From Xanthobacter sp. NM-59 (lineage in GTDB: Bacteria; Pseudomonadota; Alphaproteobacteria; Rhizobiales; Xanthobacteraceae): 64,000 bases of DNA. The DNA is taken from the NCBI RefSeq assembly GCF_021401125.1, contig NZ_JACBFQ010000008.1:1-64000 (forward strand). The letters are read 5' to 3'. The notes beneath the pieces were generated by a model. It was not told the DNA's origin, made no database searches, and was given only the letters and a program-made list of their open reading frames with translations. Position numbers and translations under genes: made by a program. Positions 9,015-17,397 of this stretch are shown piece after piece; positions within the stretch are counted from its first letter, which is position 1; each line of letters begins with the position of its first letter.

Positions 9015-9641
9015 TTACCGCGCGGGGCCCGGCTGCCAGGGCTCCAGCCGCTCCAGGGGCAGGCCGGCGGCCTTCCAGCCGTCCACGCCTTCGGGAAACC
9101 AGGCGACCCGGTCAAAGCCGCCCGCAAGCGCACGCTTGGCGGCGTTCCACGACATCCAGCAATCCTTGAGGCAGAACAACACCACGAGCCGATGGCGATC
9201 GCCGCCCGTCAGCGCCGTCAGTCCATCCTCGAAATAGCGCTGGCTTGCCCCATCAAGGGCGCCGAAGCCCACATTGGGCAGCCAAGCCGAGCCGGGGATG
9301 CTGTCGTGGGGCAAATCGCGCCACAGCGTTCCCGCCGGCAGGTTGGCGGGGCGCGGCGGGCGCGGCAGCACATCCACGAACACCGCCCCCTTCGCCCGCC
9401 ACAGGGCCTCCGCCTGGGCCGTGGAGAGCACCTGGGCGCCGGCGAGAGTGGCCGGGGTCGGCGCGCGATAGGGCTCGAAGCGATAATCGGACGGCTCGGC
9501 CACCGCCAGGTCAGCGTCGAGGGCCGGCTCCGCCCCGCGGGCCGCAGGGCCACCAGGACCGAGCAGCACCAGGGCCGCGAGTAGCCCCATGCCCGCAAGC
9601 CGCCGTGCCCCTCCCTTCACCCCCCCGCGCGGGCCGATCAT
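9015..9641 (-). CDS. PQQ-dependent catabolism-associated rhodanese-like CxxxCW protein
   Basis: A protein of 208 aa. The signal peptide (LAALVLLGPGGPAARGAE) precedes a rhodanese-like domain. The hallmark CLKDCWMSWNAAKRAL lies about 50 residues from the C-terminus. The family is named for CXXCW, but here the spacing reads C-L-K-D-C-W. The pair of cysteines suggests thiol/disulfide or sulfur transfer in the periplasm, perhaps with the SoxYZ-like carrier next door. The start overlaps the xoxJ stop (ATGA at 9638-9641), so the two are likely co-translated. Confidence 0.85.
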   Translation of the reverse strand: MIGPRGGVKGGARRLAGMGLLAALVLLGPGGPAARGAEPALDADLAVAEPSDYRFEPYRAPTPATLAGAQVLSTAQAEALWRAKGAVFVDVLPRPPRPANLPAGTLWRDLPHDSIPGSAWLPNVGFGALDGASQRYFEDGLTALTGGDRHRLVVLFCLKDCWMSWNAAKRALAGGFDRVAWFPEGVDGWKAAGLPLERLEPWQPGPAR

Positions 9642-10630
9642 TGGGCGGAACTCCCTCCGCCGACCTTGGCCGGCACAGCGGCGGTGATGAGCTGGTCGTC
9701 GTCGTCCAGCAGCGGCACGCCGTAGCTGAGCAGCACCGCTTCAATGTCACCGGCGCGCTTGCGCAGCACCTGGTTCAGCGTCTGCTTCCACTCGTGGTCG
9801 GTGGGCCGCACACCCATGGTAATGCGATAGGCCAGCGGCGGCCGCTCCGCCTCATGCACCAGCGGCACCACCTTGAACGGCGCGCTCGCCTGACCGGCGA
9901 AATAGCCGGCGGTCGGCCCCCACAACAGCGCGCCGTCGATGTCACCCTTCGCGAGGTCGGCCAGCATCTGCTCCGGCGGGGAATCGAACCGGCGATCCAC
10001 CAGAAGCGAATAGGTCTTGGCGGAACCGAGCAGCCCCAGCTCCAGCAGGTGGTCCGCCGGCGGCGTGCCGGCCACCAGCCCGAGGCGCGCGCTCTTCACG
10101 CGGGGATCGGACAGCCGGTCCACGCCGTCGAGCGGCCCTCCGGCCTTCACCACGAGCGTATAGACGGACTCGTAATAGGGGTTCGTATGCAACACGGGGT
10201 CAGCCCCGGCGGCATAGCCGATCACCACATCACACAGCCGTTTGCCGAGACTGTTGCGCACGAAGCCGGGCCCCTGCGGCATGTAGTAATAGCGCACGGG
10301 AACCTTGAGCTCGTCCGCCACGATCTCGGCGATACGGTTTTCGAAGCCCTCCCCCTTGCGGTTGGTGAAGGGCATGTTGGCGGGGTCGGCGCACACTCGC
10401 AATGCGTCCGCCGACACCGAGCTGGGAATGGTCTGGCCGTTGGCCCCCGTCGAGCTCAGCAACAGGATGGCCGCAAGCCCCGCCGTGCCCAGGGAGGCGA
10501 TGAGATGGGCGAACCCCTCACTCGCCGAGGCAGGCCTTCTCGGCTTCAGCGGTCGCCGGAGACTTGTTCTCGCGCTTGGCGGGGCGGGCGCGTCCAAGGG
10601 CGCCGTCGGAGCGGGCACGCAGATAGACAT
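9638..10630 (-). CDS. xoxJ: XoxJ-like periplasmic binding protein associated with quinoprotein dehydrogenase
   Basis: A family-3 solute-binding fold. The mature part begins near SADALRVCADPANMPFTNRKGEGFENRIAE, and its C-terminal region contains RITMGVRPTDHEWK. XoxJ and its relative MxaJ are thought to activate or chaperone their methanol dehydrogenases; they are not typical transport receptors. The start is unclear. No ATG lies between the xoxG stop and the hydrophobic signal segment. The nearest ATG is at 10630, inside xoxG in another frame, which gives 330 aa and a long basic N-region. A rare start codon closer to the signal is possible. Confidence 0.8.
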   Translation of the reverse strand: MSICVPAPTAPLDAPAPPSARTSLRRPLKPRRPASASEGFAHLIASLGTAGLAAILLLSSTGANGQTIPSSVSADALRVCADPANMPFTNRKGEGFENRIAEIVADELKVPVRYYYMPQGPGFVRNSLGKRLCDVVIGYAAGADPVLHTNPYYESVYTLVVKAGGPLDGVDRLSDPRVKSARLGLVAGTPPADHLLELGLLGSAKTYSLLVDRRFDSPPEQMLADLAKGDIDGALLWGPTAGYFAGQASAPFKVVPLVHEAERPPLAYRITMGVRPTDHEWKQTLNQVLRKRAGDIEAVLLSYGVPLLDDDDQLITAAVPAKVGGGSSAQ

Positions 10631-11063
10631 AGATGTCGTCGAGGTAGCACATGACGTTCTTGTTGAGTCCAAAGGACGGCATGACCTTCTCATTGCCACC
10701 TCCCACGTTTTGCCGGCCGCCCACCACCACTTCCTGGAAGTGATCGAAATCGAGGGTCTTCAGCGAGTCGATGAGGGCCGGCGCATAGGTGGACCCCATG
10801 CCGTCCGGGCCATGGCAAACGTGGCATTCGGCGTGGTACCGGCGGTAGCCGGAATAGGTGAACCAATCCACGGTTCCATCCGGCTGAATCTTGTAGGTCG
10901 GGGCGCCGTTCTTGTCGAAATACTTGCCGTCCTCATCCTTCACGGGGGTGGGATCACCCTGCTTGCTGAAAGTCTGGGTTTCGGCAAAGGACGGCGAGGG
11001 CGCGACAGCGGCGCTGAGCGGCAGCAGGGCCGCGGCAATGGCAAGTGCGCCGGCGCGCTTCAT
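10518..11063 (-). CDS. xoxG: XoxG cytochrome c (electron acceptor of XoxF)
   Basis: A 181-aa periplasmic c-type cytochrome. The signal peptide is MKRAGALAIAAALLPLSAAVA, ending SFAE. One haem motif C79-H-V-C82-H83 lies in the segment ECHVCHGPDGMGSTYAP. The likely distal Met is in EKVMPSFGLN. ATG 11063 sits at the natural signal-peptide start; the longer ORF has a basic extension that is not needed. It would take electrons from PQQH2 in XoxF and pass them to the terminal oxidase chain. It is directly downstream of xoxF. Confidence 0.9.
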   Translation of the reverse strand: MKRAGALAIAAALLPLSAAVAPSPSFAETQTFSKQGDPTPVKDEDGKYFDKNGAPTYKIQPDGTVDWFTYSGYRRYHAECHVCHGPDGMGSTYAPALIDSLKTLDFDHFQEVVVGGRQNVGGGNEKVMPSFGLNKNVMCYLDDIYVYLRARSDGALGRARPAKRENKSPATAEAEKACLGE

Positions 11064-11249
11064 AAGGGCAGAGGAAAACACACGCTCTCTCCAGGCACGA
11101 AGACGGGGACGAGGTGCAGGCTCCCGATCGCGGCGCTGGGCCACGTCTAGGGGCTCAAGGAGCCTGCGCCTTCAGACGATCTCGAGAGACGCCGGCACGG
11201 GAGGGAGCCGTGCCGGCGTCGAGCCAAGGCTCGGGGATTGCCTGCCGGA

Positions 11250-13058
11250 TCAATCCGGCAGCGCGAACACCGTGAGCTGGCCGCCAAGTGCGGTATAGTT
11301 GCTGAGGGCGGAATAGCCGCCCACCGCGCCCAGACCCGCATTGGGATCGGTCAGGCCGGCCGCCAGGCCGATGCCCGCCCAGCCGCCGACGCCCGAGAGC
11401 ACCGCCACGTACTGCTTGCCCTTGTGGGTGTAGGTCATCACGTTGCCGATGATGCCCGAGGGGGTCTTGAACCGGTACAGTTCCTTACCGGTCTTGGCGT
11501 CCACCGCCTTCAGGTAGCCTTCAAGCGTGCCGTAGAAGACGATGCCGCCATCGGTGGACAGAGCGCCGGACCACACCGAGAACTGCTCGGGGTTGGACCA
11601 CACGATCTTGCCCTTACGGGCGTCCCACGCGATGAAGTTGCCCATGCCGCCATGGCTGTTCGGAGCCGGGAACATGGAGAGCGTGGCGCCGACATAAGGC
11701 TGGCCGGGCGTGTAGCTCACATGGAAGGGCTCATAGTCCATGCACACATGGTTGGTGGGCACATAGAACAGGCCGGTCTGGGGCGAGAAGGAGGCGGGCT
11801 GCTGGTCCTTGGTGCCGAGTGCCGCCGGGCACACGCCGGTGGTGTTCACGTCCTCGCCATTGGCCTGGGTCGAATATTTCTCGACCACCAGCGGACGACC
11901 ATAGGTCGGGCTGTTCTTGTCCAGATCCACCTTGGTGGCCCAGTTCACCGCCGGATCATACTTCTCGGCCAGCAACACTTCGCCGGTCTTGCGATCGAGC
12001 GTGTAGGCGAAACCATTGCGGTCGAAGTGAACGAGGAGCGGGCGCTTCTTGCCGTCGATCTCCTGGTCGACGAGGATCATCTCGTTGATGCCGTCATAGT
12101 CCCACTGGTCGTGGGGCGTCATCTGGTAGACCCACTTGGCCATGCCGCTGTCGGCATCGCGGGCGAAAATGGTCATGGACCACTTGTTGTCGCCGGGGCG
12201 CTGCGCCGGGTTCCAGGTGGAAGGATTGCCGGAGCCGTAATAGACGGTCTTGGTGTCCGGATCGTAAGAATACCAGCCCCAGGTGCAACCGCCGCCGATC
12301 TTCCACTGGTCGCCCTGCCAGGTCTTCAGGGACGAATCCTTGCCCACCGGCTTGCCGAGGGACGTGGTCTTCTCGGGGTCGAACAGAATTTCATTGTCCG
12401 GGCCCATCGAATAGGCGCGCCAGACCTGCTTGCCGCTGTTCATGTCATAGGCGGTCATGTGGCAGCGCACGCCGAACTCGCCGCCCGAAATGCCCACCAG
12501 CAGCTTGTCGCCCACCGGCATCACGGTGGCGGTGTTGGTCTCGCCCTTCTTCGGGTCGCCGTTCACGGCCGACCACAGCACCTTGCCGGTCTTGGCGTCG
12601 AGCGCCACCACCTTGGTGTCGGCCTGGTGAAGGAAGATCTTGCCGTCGGCATAAGCCAGGCCGCGATTGACCGTGTCGCAGCACATCACCGGAATGACGT
12701 TCGGATCCTGCTTGGGCTCATACTTCCAGATGATCCGCCCTTCATTATTGAGATCAAGGGCATAGACGATATTCGGGAAGGGCGTGTGCACGTACATCGT
12801 GTCACCCACCACCAGCGGCGAGCCCTCGTGGCCGCGCAGCACGCCGGTGGAGAAGGTCCACGCCGCCTGCAGCTTGCCGACGTTGTCGGCATTGATCTGC
12901 TTCAGCTTGGAATGGCGGGTGTTGGCATAATCACCCGTCTGCAGCACCCACTGGTTCGGGTCCTGCGTCAGCTTCAGGACGCCTTCATTGGCCATGGCCC
13001 GCGCGCCGAAAAAAGCGCTGCACGCCGCCACGGCGGTCACCATCACAACTCGCCTCAT
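11250..13058 (-). CDS. xoxF: Lanthanide-dependent PQQ methanol dehydrogenase XoxF
   Basis: A 602-aa eight-bladed PQQ enzyme with a signal peptide ending ARAMA. Visible active-site elements are the vicinal disulfide C126-C127 ([10 protein letters not shown]), Glu194 (GGEFGVRCH), Asn278 ([10 protein letters not shown]), catalytic Asp320 and the extra Asp322 in WDYDG. The second Asp, two residues after the catalytic Asp, is the diagnostic feature of rare-earth-using XoxF as opposed to calcium-using MxaF. A GGAGG site precedes the ATG at 13058. It oxidises methanol, and probably formaldehyde, in the periplasm. No mxaF-type gene is seen in this window. Confidence 0.97.
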   Translation of the reverse strand: MRRVVMVTAVAACSAFFGARAMANEGVLKLTQDPNQWVLQTGDYANTRHSKLKQINADNVGKLQAAWTFSTGVLRGHEGSPLVVGDTMYVHTPFPNIVYALDLNNEGRIIWKYEPKQDPNVIPVMCCDTVNRGLAYADGKIFLHQADTKVVALDAKTGKVLWSAVNGDPKKGETNTATVMPVGDKLLVGISGGEFGVRCHMTAYDMNSGKQVWRAYSMGPDNEILFDPEKTTSLGKPVGKDSSLKTWQGDQWKIGGGCTWGWYSYDPDTKTVYYGSGNPSTWNPAQRPGDNKWSMTIFARDADSGMAKWVYQMTPHDQWDYDGINEMILVDQEIDGKKRPLLVHFDRNGFAYTLDRKTGEVLLAEKYDPAVNWATKVDLDKNSPTYGRPLVVEKYSTQANGEDVNTTGVCPAALGTKDQQPASFSPQTGLFYVPTNHVCMDYEPFHVSYTPGQPYVGATLSMFPAPNSHGGMGNFIAWDARKGKIVWSNPEQFSVWSGALSTDGGIVFYGTLEGYLKAVDAKTGKELYRFKTPSGIIGNVMTYTHKGKQYVAVLSGVGGWAGIGLAAGLTDPNAGLGAVGGYSALSNYTALGGQLTVFALPD

Positions 13059-13419
13059 CTGGGTTTCCTCCGATGGATGCGCGCCCGCGGCCACATAACG
13101 TGGAACGGGTAACGCACTGAGCGTTGTTTTCGCCTTTGGGGGACTCCATCTACTTCGGCAGCGTGTCACGACCGGCGTGATGCCCTGAAGCCTTGCGGTC
13201 ACAAGGTGTCCCGCAGGCCTGCGAATCAATACCGCGTTCCCCGCGCGGTACCGTTGAAGCCGAAGCTGTGAGGAACGTAAGCAAAGTTCCTCTCGGACGC
13301 AATACACCAATTGTGGAGCGATAGGCTCCTTCTATATTGCACCTGCGAAGTAAACTTCTTTTCTTCTACCGCAGCGCAAAAAGCCCCGCTCCAGCTCCCC
13401 GAGGTCAGCCCGAGCGCCC
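13059..13419. promoter_or_regulatory. xoxF upstream region
   Basis: 361 bases lie between the metallohydrolase stop and the xoxF start. No gene is supported here. The stretch at about 13,255-13,375 is visibly richer in AT than the flanks and probably carries the xoxF promoter for the minus strand. A 7-bp inverted repeat at 13270-13292 is listed separately. A long leader of 200 bases or more would separate that site from the start codon. Confidence 0.45.
13270..13292. promoter_or_regulatory. Inverted repeat upstream of xoxF, possible operator
   Basis: A perfect 7-bp inverted repeat, GAGGAAC at 13270-13276 and GTTCCTC at 13286-13292, with a 9-base spacer. The half-site centres are 16 bases apart, about one and a half helical turns. 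It lies in the AT-richer part of the xoxF upstream region, about 210 bases before the start codon. A regulator-binding role is inferred from geometry only. Confidence 0.3.
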
Positions 13420-14397
13420 TCACTCCCACTCCAGCTCATGAAAAGCGGCGGTGGCGTTGCGGGCGTTGAAATCGTCGAACAGCTCCCAGTCCGGCGCCTC
13501 CGCGCGGCCGGCCGAGCGTGCGGCATCGCTCATGGTTCCGCCGTCGCGCACCAGCCGTCGCACATCGGCCACCAGCCGGTGGAGATAGCGCTCGGTCGGC
13601 TCGGCCGCCTGCGGCCAGGGCTGGGAGGCTGGGCCATGTCCGGGCACCACCCGCGCCGCCGGGCGCCGCTTCAGCTCGTCGAGCAGCGCGATCCAGCCGA
13701 GCGCCTTGCCATCCAGCGCCGGCACATGGCCGAGAAAGAGCAGGTCACCGAGGAACCAGGTGCCTGTGGTCTCGTCGAACACGGTGAGGTCGGTGGCGGT
13801 GTGGGCGGTGGGCCAGGCCTCCAGCAGCAAGGGCCGCGCACCCAGATCGATGGTCATGGGCTTGGTGACGGTCTCGTCCGGCAGCACCACGCGGGTGCCG
13901 GCAGCCCCCTCCTCGCCCACCAGCCTGCGGGTTGCCTCCAGATAGCTTTCCGCCCGCGCGGCAAGGGCTTCGGGCAGATTGTGATGGCCGATGAAGGTCA
14001 CGCCGGGGCCCACGAAGGCGGCATCGCCCAGCACGTGGTCGGGGTGCATGTGGGTATTGATGACATAGCGAATCGGCAAATCGGTACGGGCGCGGATCGC
14101 CGCCTTCAGTGCCTCGCCTGCCTTGAACGATCCGCCCGTGTCCACCACCGCCACCGCGTCGCGGCCGATGATGAAGCCGGCATTGCCGACAAAGCCCAGA
14201 TTGCGCGGCAGCGCGAGGGCATAGGGCGCCTGATGCACGAACACCCCGGGCGCCACCTCCACCACCGAAAGCGGCACGTCCGCCGTCTGCTGCACCGCCG
14301 CCCGCGCGCCGGCTGCGGACAGCGCCCAGAGAGCCGTGAGCAACGACATGAGCAATAGAATGAAGTTTGCCGCGCGCCGCGGCATCACACCCGCCAT
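13420..14397 (-). CDS. Quinoprotein relay system zinc metallohydrolase (SoxH-like)
   Basis: A 325-aa metallo-beta-lactamase-fold protein with a hydrophobic N-terminal signal (NFILLLMSLLTALWALSAAGARAA). The zinc motif THMHPDH gives HxHxDH, with further ligands in AHTATDLTVF, FLGDLLFLGHVP and VVPGHGPASQPW. It belongs to the SoxH-related hydrolases that co-occur with the SoxYZ-like carrier and PQQ dehydrogenases. Its substrate is not established. It lies upstream of xoxF on the same strand. ATG 14397 was chosen because it begins the signal peptide; the longer ORF upstream looks noncoding. Confidence 0.85.
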   Translation of the reverse strand: MAGVMPRRAANFILLLMSLLTALWALSAAGARAAVQQTADVPLSVVEVAPGVFVHQAPYALALPRNLGFVGNAGFIIGRDAVAVVDTGGSFKAGEALKAAIRARTDLPIRYVINTHMHPDHVLGDAAFVGPGVTFIGHHNLPEALAARAESYLEATRRLVGEEGAAGTRVVLPDETVTKPMTIDLGARPLLLEAWPTAHTATDLTVFDETTGTWFLGDLLFLGHVPALDGKALGWIALLDELKRRPAARVVPGHGPASQPWPQAAEPTERYLHRLVADVRRLVRDGGTMSDAARSAGRAEAPDWELFDDFNARNATAAFHELEWE

Positions 14398-14612
14398 GGT
14401 TTCCTCCCGTCCTGGCGCCGCCGCTTTTGTGTCCCCGCCCCCACCGAAGGTCGGGCGGGCCGGGCGCGGTCGGCGCGGGTCATGCTGGCGGATGCGGGGT
14501 GCCCGCGCCAGCGCGTTTTCAGGCCTGTGGCTGCGCAAGCGGCCTCCATGGCTCCTAGCCGTCGGCGCATCGGCGGGCAGACCCGGTATCCACACCGTTG
14601 CGAATGCGGCCG

Positions 14613-15356
14613 CTATGCCCCTTTCAGCATCGGGTGGAGCTCCGCCAGCGCGGCGCGCTGCTGTTCGATCCACTCCGGCGTGCGCAGCTCGCGTGGCCGG
14701 TCCAGCACTTGCTCGCCCACGGCGCGGGCGGGGTGTTCGCCCAGCAGCACCAGCCGATCCGCAAGCGCCAGCGCCTCCCGCACATCGTGGGTCACCATCA
14801 GCACCGCCGCGCCGGTCTCCTGCGCGGCCAGCAGCACGTGGCGGCGCAGCTCCGATGCGGCGCGTGCATCCAGCGACACGAAGGGCTCGTCCAGCACCAG
14901 CAGCTCGGGCCGCCCGGCCACCGCCCGCGCCAGCGCCACCCGCCGCGCCAGCCCCAGGGACAAGGCGCCAGGATAGCTCGCGGCATGGGCAGCGAGACCG
15001 AAAGCCTCCAGAATCGGGCCAAGCCCCTGCCGCCGCAGCGGCTTGGGCAAGGTGAGGCGGATGTTCTCCTCCACCGTGCGCCAGGGCAACAAACGCGGCT
15101 CCTGAAACACGATGCCGATGGCGAGGCCTTTCGGATCGGGCGTCACCCGCCCCTCAAAGTGCCGGTCGAGCCCGGTGAGGATGCGCAGGCTGGTGGTCTT
15201 GCCACAGCCCGAAGGGCCGATCAGGCACACGAACTCACCACGCGCCAGGCGCAGGTCCAGCCCCCTCACCACTTCGACGGCGGTGCCATCGGCGCTGGTG
15301 TGGCGTTTGGAGGCGATGTGGGCGTCAATGAGTAGCGGGGCGCCAGCGGCGGGCAT
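14613..15356 (-). CDS. NitT/TauT-type ABC transporter ATP-binding protein
   Basis: A 247-aa nucleotide-binding domain. The Walker A is GPSGCGKTT, the Q-loop is IVFQEPRLLPW and the Walker B is LLVLDEPFVSLD, with an H-loop in VTHDVREAL. The overall pattern matches the nitrate/sulfonate/taurine ATPases (SsuB/TauB-like). The ABC signature is divergent, LSLGLARR in place of LSGGQ. The 5' end overlaps the permease stop by about 30 bases, so the genes form one operon of binding protein, permease and ATPase. Its position inside the lanthanide cluster suggests a methanol-oxidation-linked cargo. Confidence 0.85.
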   Translation of the reverse strand: MPAAGAPLLIDAHIASKRHTSADGTAVEVVRGLDLRLARGEFVCLIGPSGCGKTTSLRILTGLDRHFEGRVTPDPKGLAIGIVFQEPRLLPWRTVEENIRLTLPKPLRRQGLGPILEAFGLAAHAASYPGALSLGLARRVALARAVAGRPELLVLDEPFVSLDARAASELRRHVLLAAQETGAAVLMVTHDVREALALADRLVLLGEHPARAVGEQVLDRPRELRTPEWIEQQRAALAELHPMLKGA

Positions 15357-16089
15357 GGGCTTCAAACGGTTGCAGCACAAAGTATTCCACGGCCAGCATC
15401 ACGGCCATGAAGGCGAGGGAATAGCCGAGCACGGCAGTGACATCGAACAGCTGGAAATAGACGGAGATGGCATAGCCCACCCCGTTCGGCCGCCCGAGCA
15501 GCTCCACCACCAGCACGATCTTCCACACCAGAGCGAGGCCCGAGCGCGCCGCGCCGGCCACATAAGGCTCGAGCTGAGGCAGCACCACATGGCGCATCCG
15601 GTCCCAGAAGGACAGGCGAAAAGCGCTCGCCATCTCGTCGAGATCCGGCGAAAGGGCGCGCGTGCCCTCCCGCAGCAATACCGTGACGTTGGGGATCTTG
15701 TTGAGCGCCACCGCGAGCACGGCCGCCGCCTCGGTCAGTCCCAGCCAGATGTAACACAGCACGGTGACCACCAGCGCCGGCGTGTTGAGCAGCAGCACCA
15801 GCCAGGGGTCGAATGCCTGATCGAGCCCCCGGCGCCGGCCGAAGGCGATGCCCAGCGCCACACCCACCGCCATGGCGATGACGAACGCCGCCGCCACCCG
15901 CGCCAGCGTGGCCCCGAGATTGAAGAGGAGATCGCCACTCACCGCCTCCCGCGTCACGAAGGCGAGCACCGCCAGAGGCTGCGGCAGCGCCGGGCTGTGG
16001 GCGAATGCGGAGGCAACCTGCCACGCCGCCACGAGAACGGCCAGGGACAATGCCTTCACGGCAATGCGGACAGCCAGCGCGCGCGTCAC
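15325..16089 (-). CDS. NitT/TauT-type ABC transporter permease
   Basis: A 254-aa membrane protein with about six TM helices, typical of the BPD_transp_1 fold (ALSLAVLVAAWQVA, AFVIAMAVGVALGIAFG, ALVVTVLCYIWLGL and a last TM near AFMAVMLAVEYFVL). The cytoplasmic EAA-like loop is at AARSGLALVWKIVLVVELLG. The start is GTG at 16089, overlapping the TGA of the binding-protein gene; no ATG is available. It works with the ATPase at 14613 and the binding protein at 16086. Confidence 0.82.
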   Translation of the reverse strand: MTRALAVRIAVKALSLAVLVAAWQVASAFAHSPALPQPLAVLAFVTREAVSGDLLFNLGATLARVAAAFVIAMAVGVALGIAFGRRRGLDQAFDPWLVLLLNTPALVVTVLCYIWLGLTEAAAVLAVALNKIPNVTVLLREGTRALSPDLDEMASAFRLSFWDRMRHVVLPQLEPYVAGAARSGLALVWKIVLVVELLGRPNGVGYAISVYFQLFDVTAVLGYSLAFMAVMLAVEYFVLQPFEAHARRWRPATH

Positions 16090-17093
16090 AATGCGCCGTC
16101 TCCACGCGGCCAATAGAAATCGTCCGGCAGTGCGCGCAGCGGTCCGATGAGCTCGCTGCCCCCCTGCGCCGCGAGTACCGACACGAGCCGTGTCGCGGCA
16201 GCCGCTTCCGCCGCCACCGGCTGGCGGGGAATACCGGCGATGAAGCCGCGCCGCAGGGCCTCGAAGGTGGCCTCGTCGCCGGCCGCCATCACCGCTCGGG
16301 CGGCGGCCCATCCCTTTTCGGCCGCGGGGCCCGCGCCCGCCAGTGCCGCCTTGGTCTCGCGCGAGGCTGCGGCGAAAGCGGCCAGCACCGCCGGGCGCTG
16401 GCGCGCGAAGGCGCCATGGAACACATAGCCCACCAGGGCCGGCGGCGGCGTGATGCCGAGTGCCGCCAGGACCGCGTCCATGGTGACGAGGCGCCGGAAG
16501 CCCTTGGCCTCCAGCCGCGCCCCGAAGGTCCAATAGAGCAGGGCCGCATCAAGCTCCCCCTGCTCCAGCTTGGCCGCCAGCAATGGGGGAGCGCCAAAGG
16601 AAAGGCGCGCGGAGCGGGCCAGATCCAGGTCGGCACTACGCCGCGCCTCGGCCTGCAGCAGCAGCCAGCTCTTGTCGAGCGGCCCGCCGGCAACTCCAAG
16701 GCGCACACCCGCGAGATCGGTCAGGCCCTTCAGCGCCGAGCCGGCCGGCACCATGACAGCCCCCTCCGCCGCCGAGAAGGGCAGGTAGACGAGATCCCGC
16801 CCCTCCGCCTTCAACCGCGCCGCCCACAACAGGTCGCTGACCACGCCATCCACCGCCCCGGCCAGAAAGGCCAGCCGACCGGCATCATTGTTCGCAGCGC
16901 GGCGTGTTTCCAGAACCAGGCCATGGGCGGCATCGAAGCCGAGCGCCGCCATGGCGGCGAGCTCCCACGCCGCGGTGCCGAACTGGAGAATGCTGAGACG
17001 AATGGACTGCTCCGCCGCACGCGCACCGCCCATTACCAAGCCGGCCTGGAGCGCACCCCCCATGACCGCCAGCATTGCGCGGCGCGTGAGCAT
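16086..17093 (-). CDS. NitT/TauT-type ABC substrate-binding protein
   Basis: A 335-aa exported protein with a twin-arginine-like signal (TRRAMLAVMGGALQAG, then GGARAA). The mature fold is NMT1/SsuA-like, starting SIRLSILQFGTAAWELAAM. The ligand cannot be read from sequence. The gene leads an operon with its permease and ATPase. It is divergent from the lutH-like receptor, so the outer-membrane receptor and this importer may share a control region and a cargo. A metal-chelate or organic chelator ligand is an inference. Confidence 0.8.
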   Translation of the reverse strand: MLTRRAMLAVMGGALQAGLVMGGARAAEQSIRLSILQFGTAAWELAAMAALGFDAAHGLVLETRRAANNDAGRLAFLAGAVDGVVSDLLWAARLKAEGRDLVYLPFSAAEGAVMVPAGSALKGLTDLAGVRLGVAGGPLDKSWLLLQAEARRSADLDLARSARLSFGAPPLLAAKLEQGELDAALLYWTFGARLEAKGFRRLVTMDAVLAALGITPPPALVGYVFHGAFARQRPAVLAAFAAASRETKAALAGAGPAAEKGWAAARAVMAAGDEATFEALRRGFIAGIPRQPVAAEAAAATRLVSVLAAQGGSELIGPLRALPDDFYWPRGDGAL

Positions 17094-17397
17094 CGAGCCT
17101 CCCCTTCATTCTTGTTCCATTCCCACCCACAAGCCGGGACGGGCTGGATTGATGGCGGCAGTCTGAAGAGTTTTACAGCCACTGTCCAGAATGGCGGGAC
17201 TCTCATCTTTCTCTTAGAAATCCGAAAACCCTCTTATGAATGCCAAATATTGACTGACACCGATGTTTCCCTATGTTTCCGCAACAAGAGGTTTTCGGAC
17301 ACCATGATCAATGGGCCGACCTCACCACGAACATGCCCCCGGCGCCATGCGGCGAACAAAGCGGGGTACGAGGAAGCGACAGGGGGAGCGCACCGAC
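17094..17397. promoter_or_regulatory. Divergent control region between ABC importer operon and lutH-like receptor
   Basis: A 304-base AT-richer gap between divergent genes. It contains an interrupted inverted repeat: CCGAAAACC plus CTCTT at 17222-17235, and AAGAGGTTTTCGG at 17286-17298 (13 bp matched with one bulged base). Inside it is a 10-bp-spaced direct repeat, ATGTTTCC at 17263-17270 and 17273-17280. These are good candidates for regulator binding or an RNA leader structure. No known lanthanide-responsive motif can be named from sequence. Confidence 0.45.

Noticed and set aside
11238-13112. 624-codon plus-strand ORF
   Set aside because: Exact antisense shadow of xoxF, with no recognisable motif.
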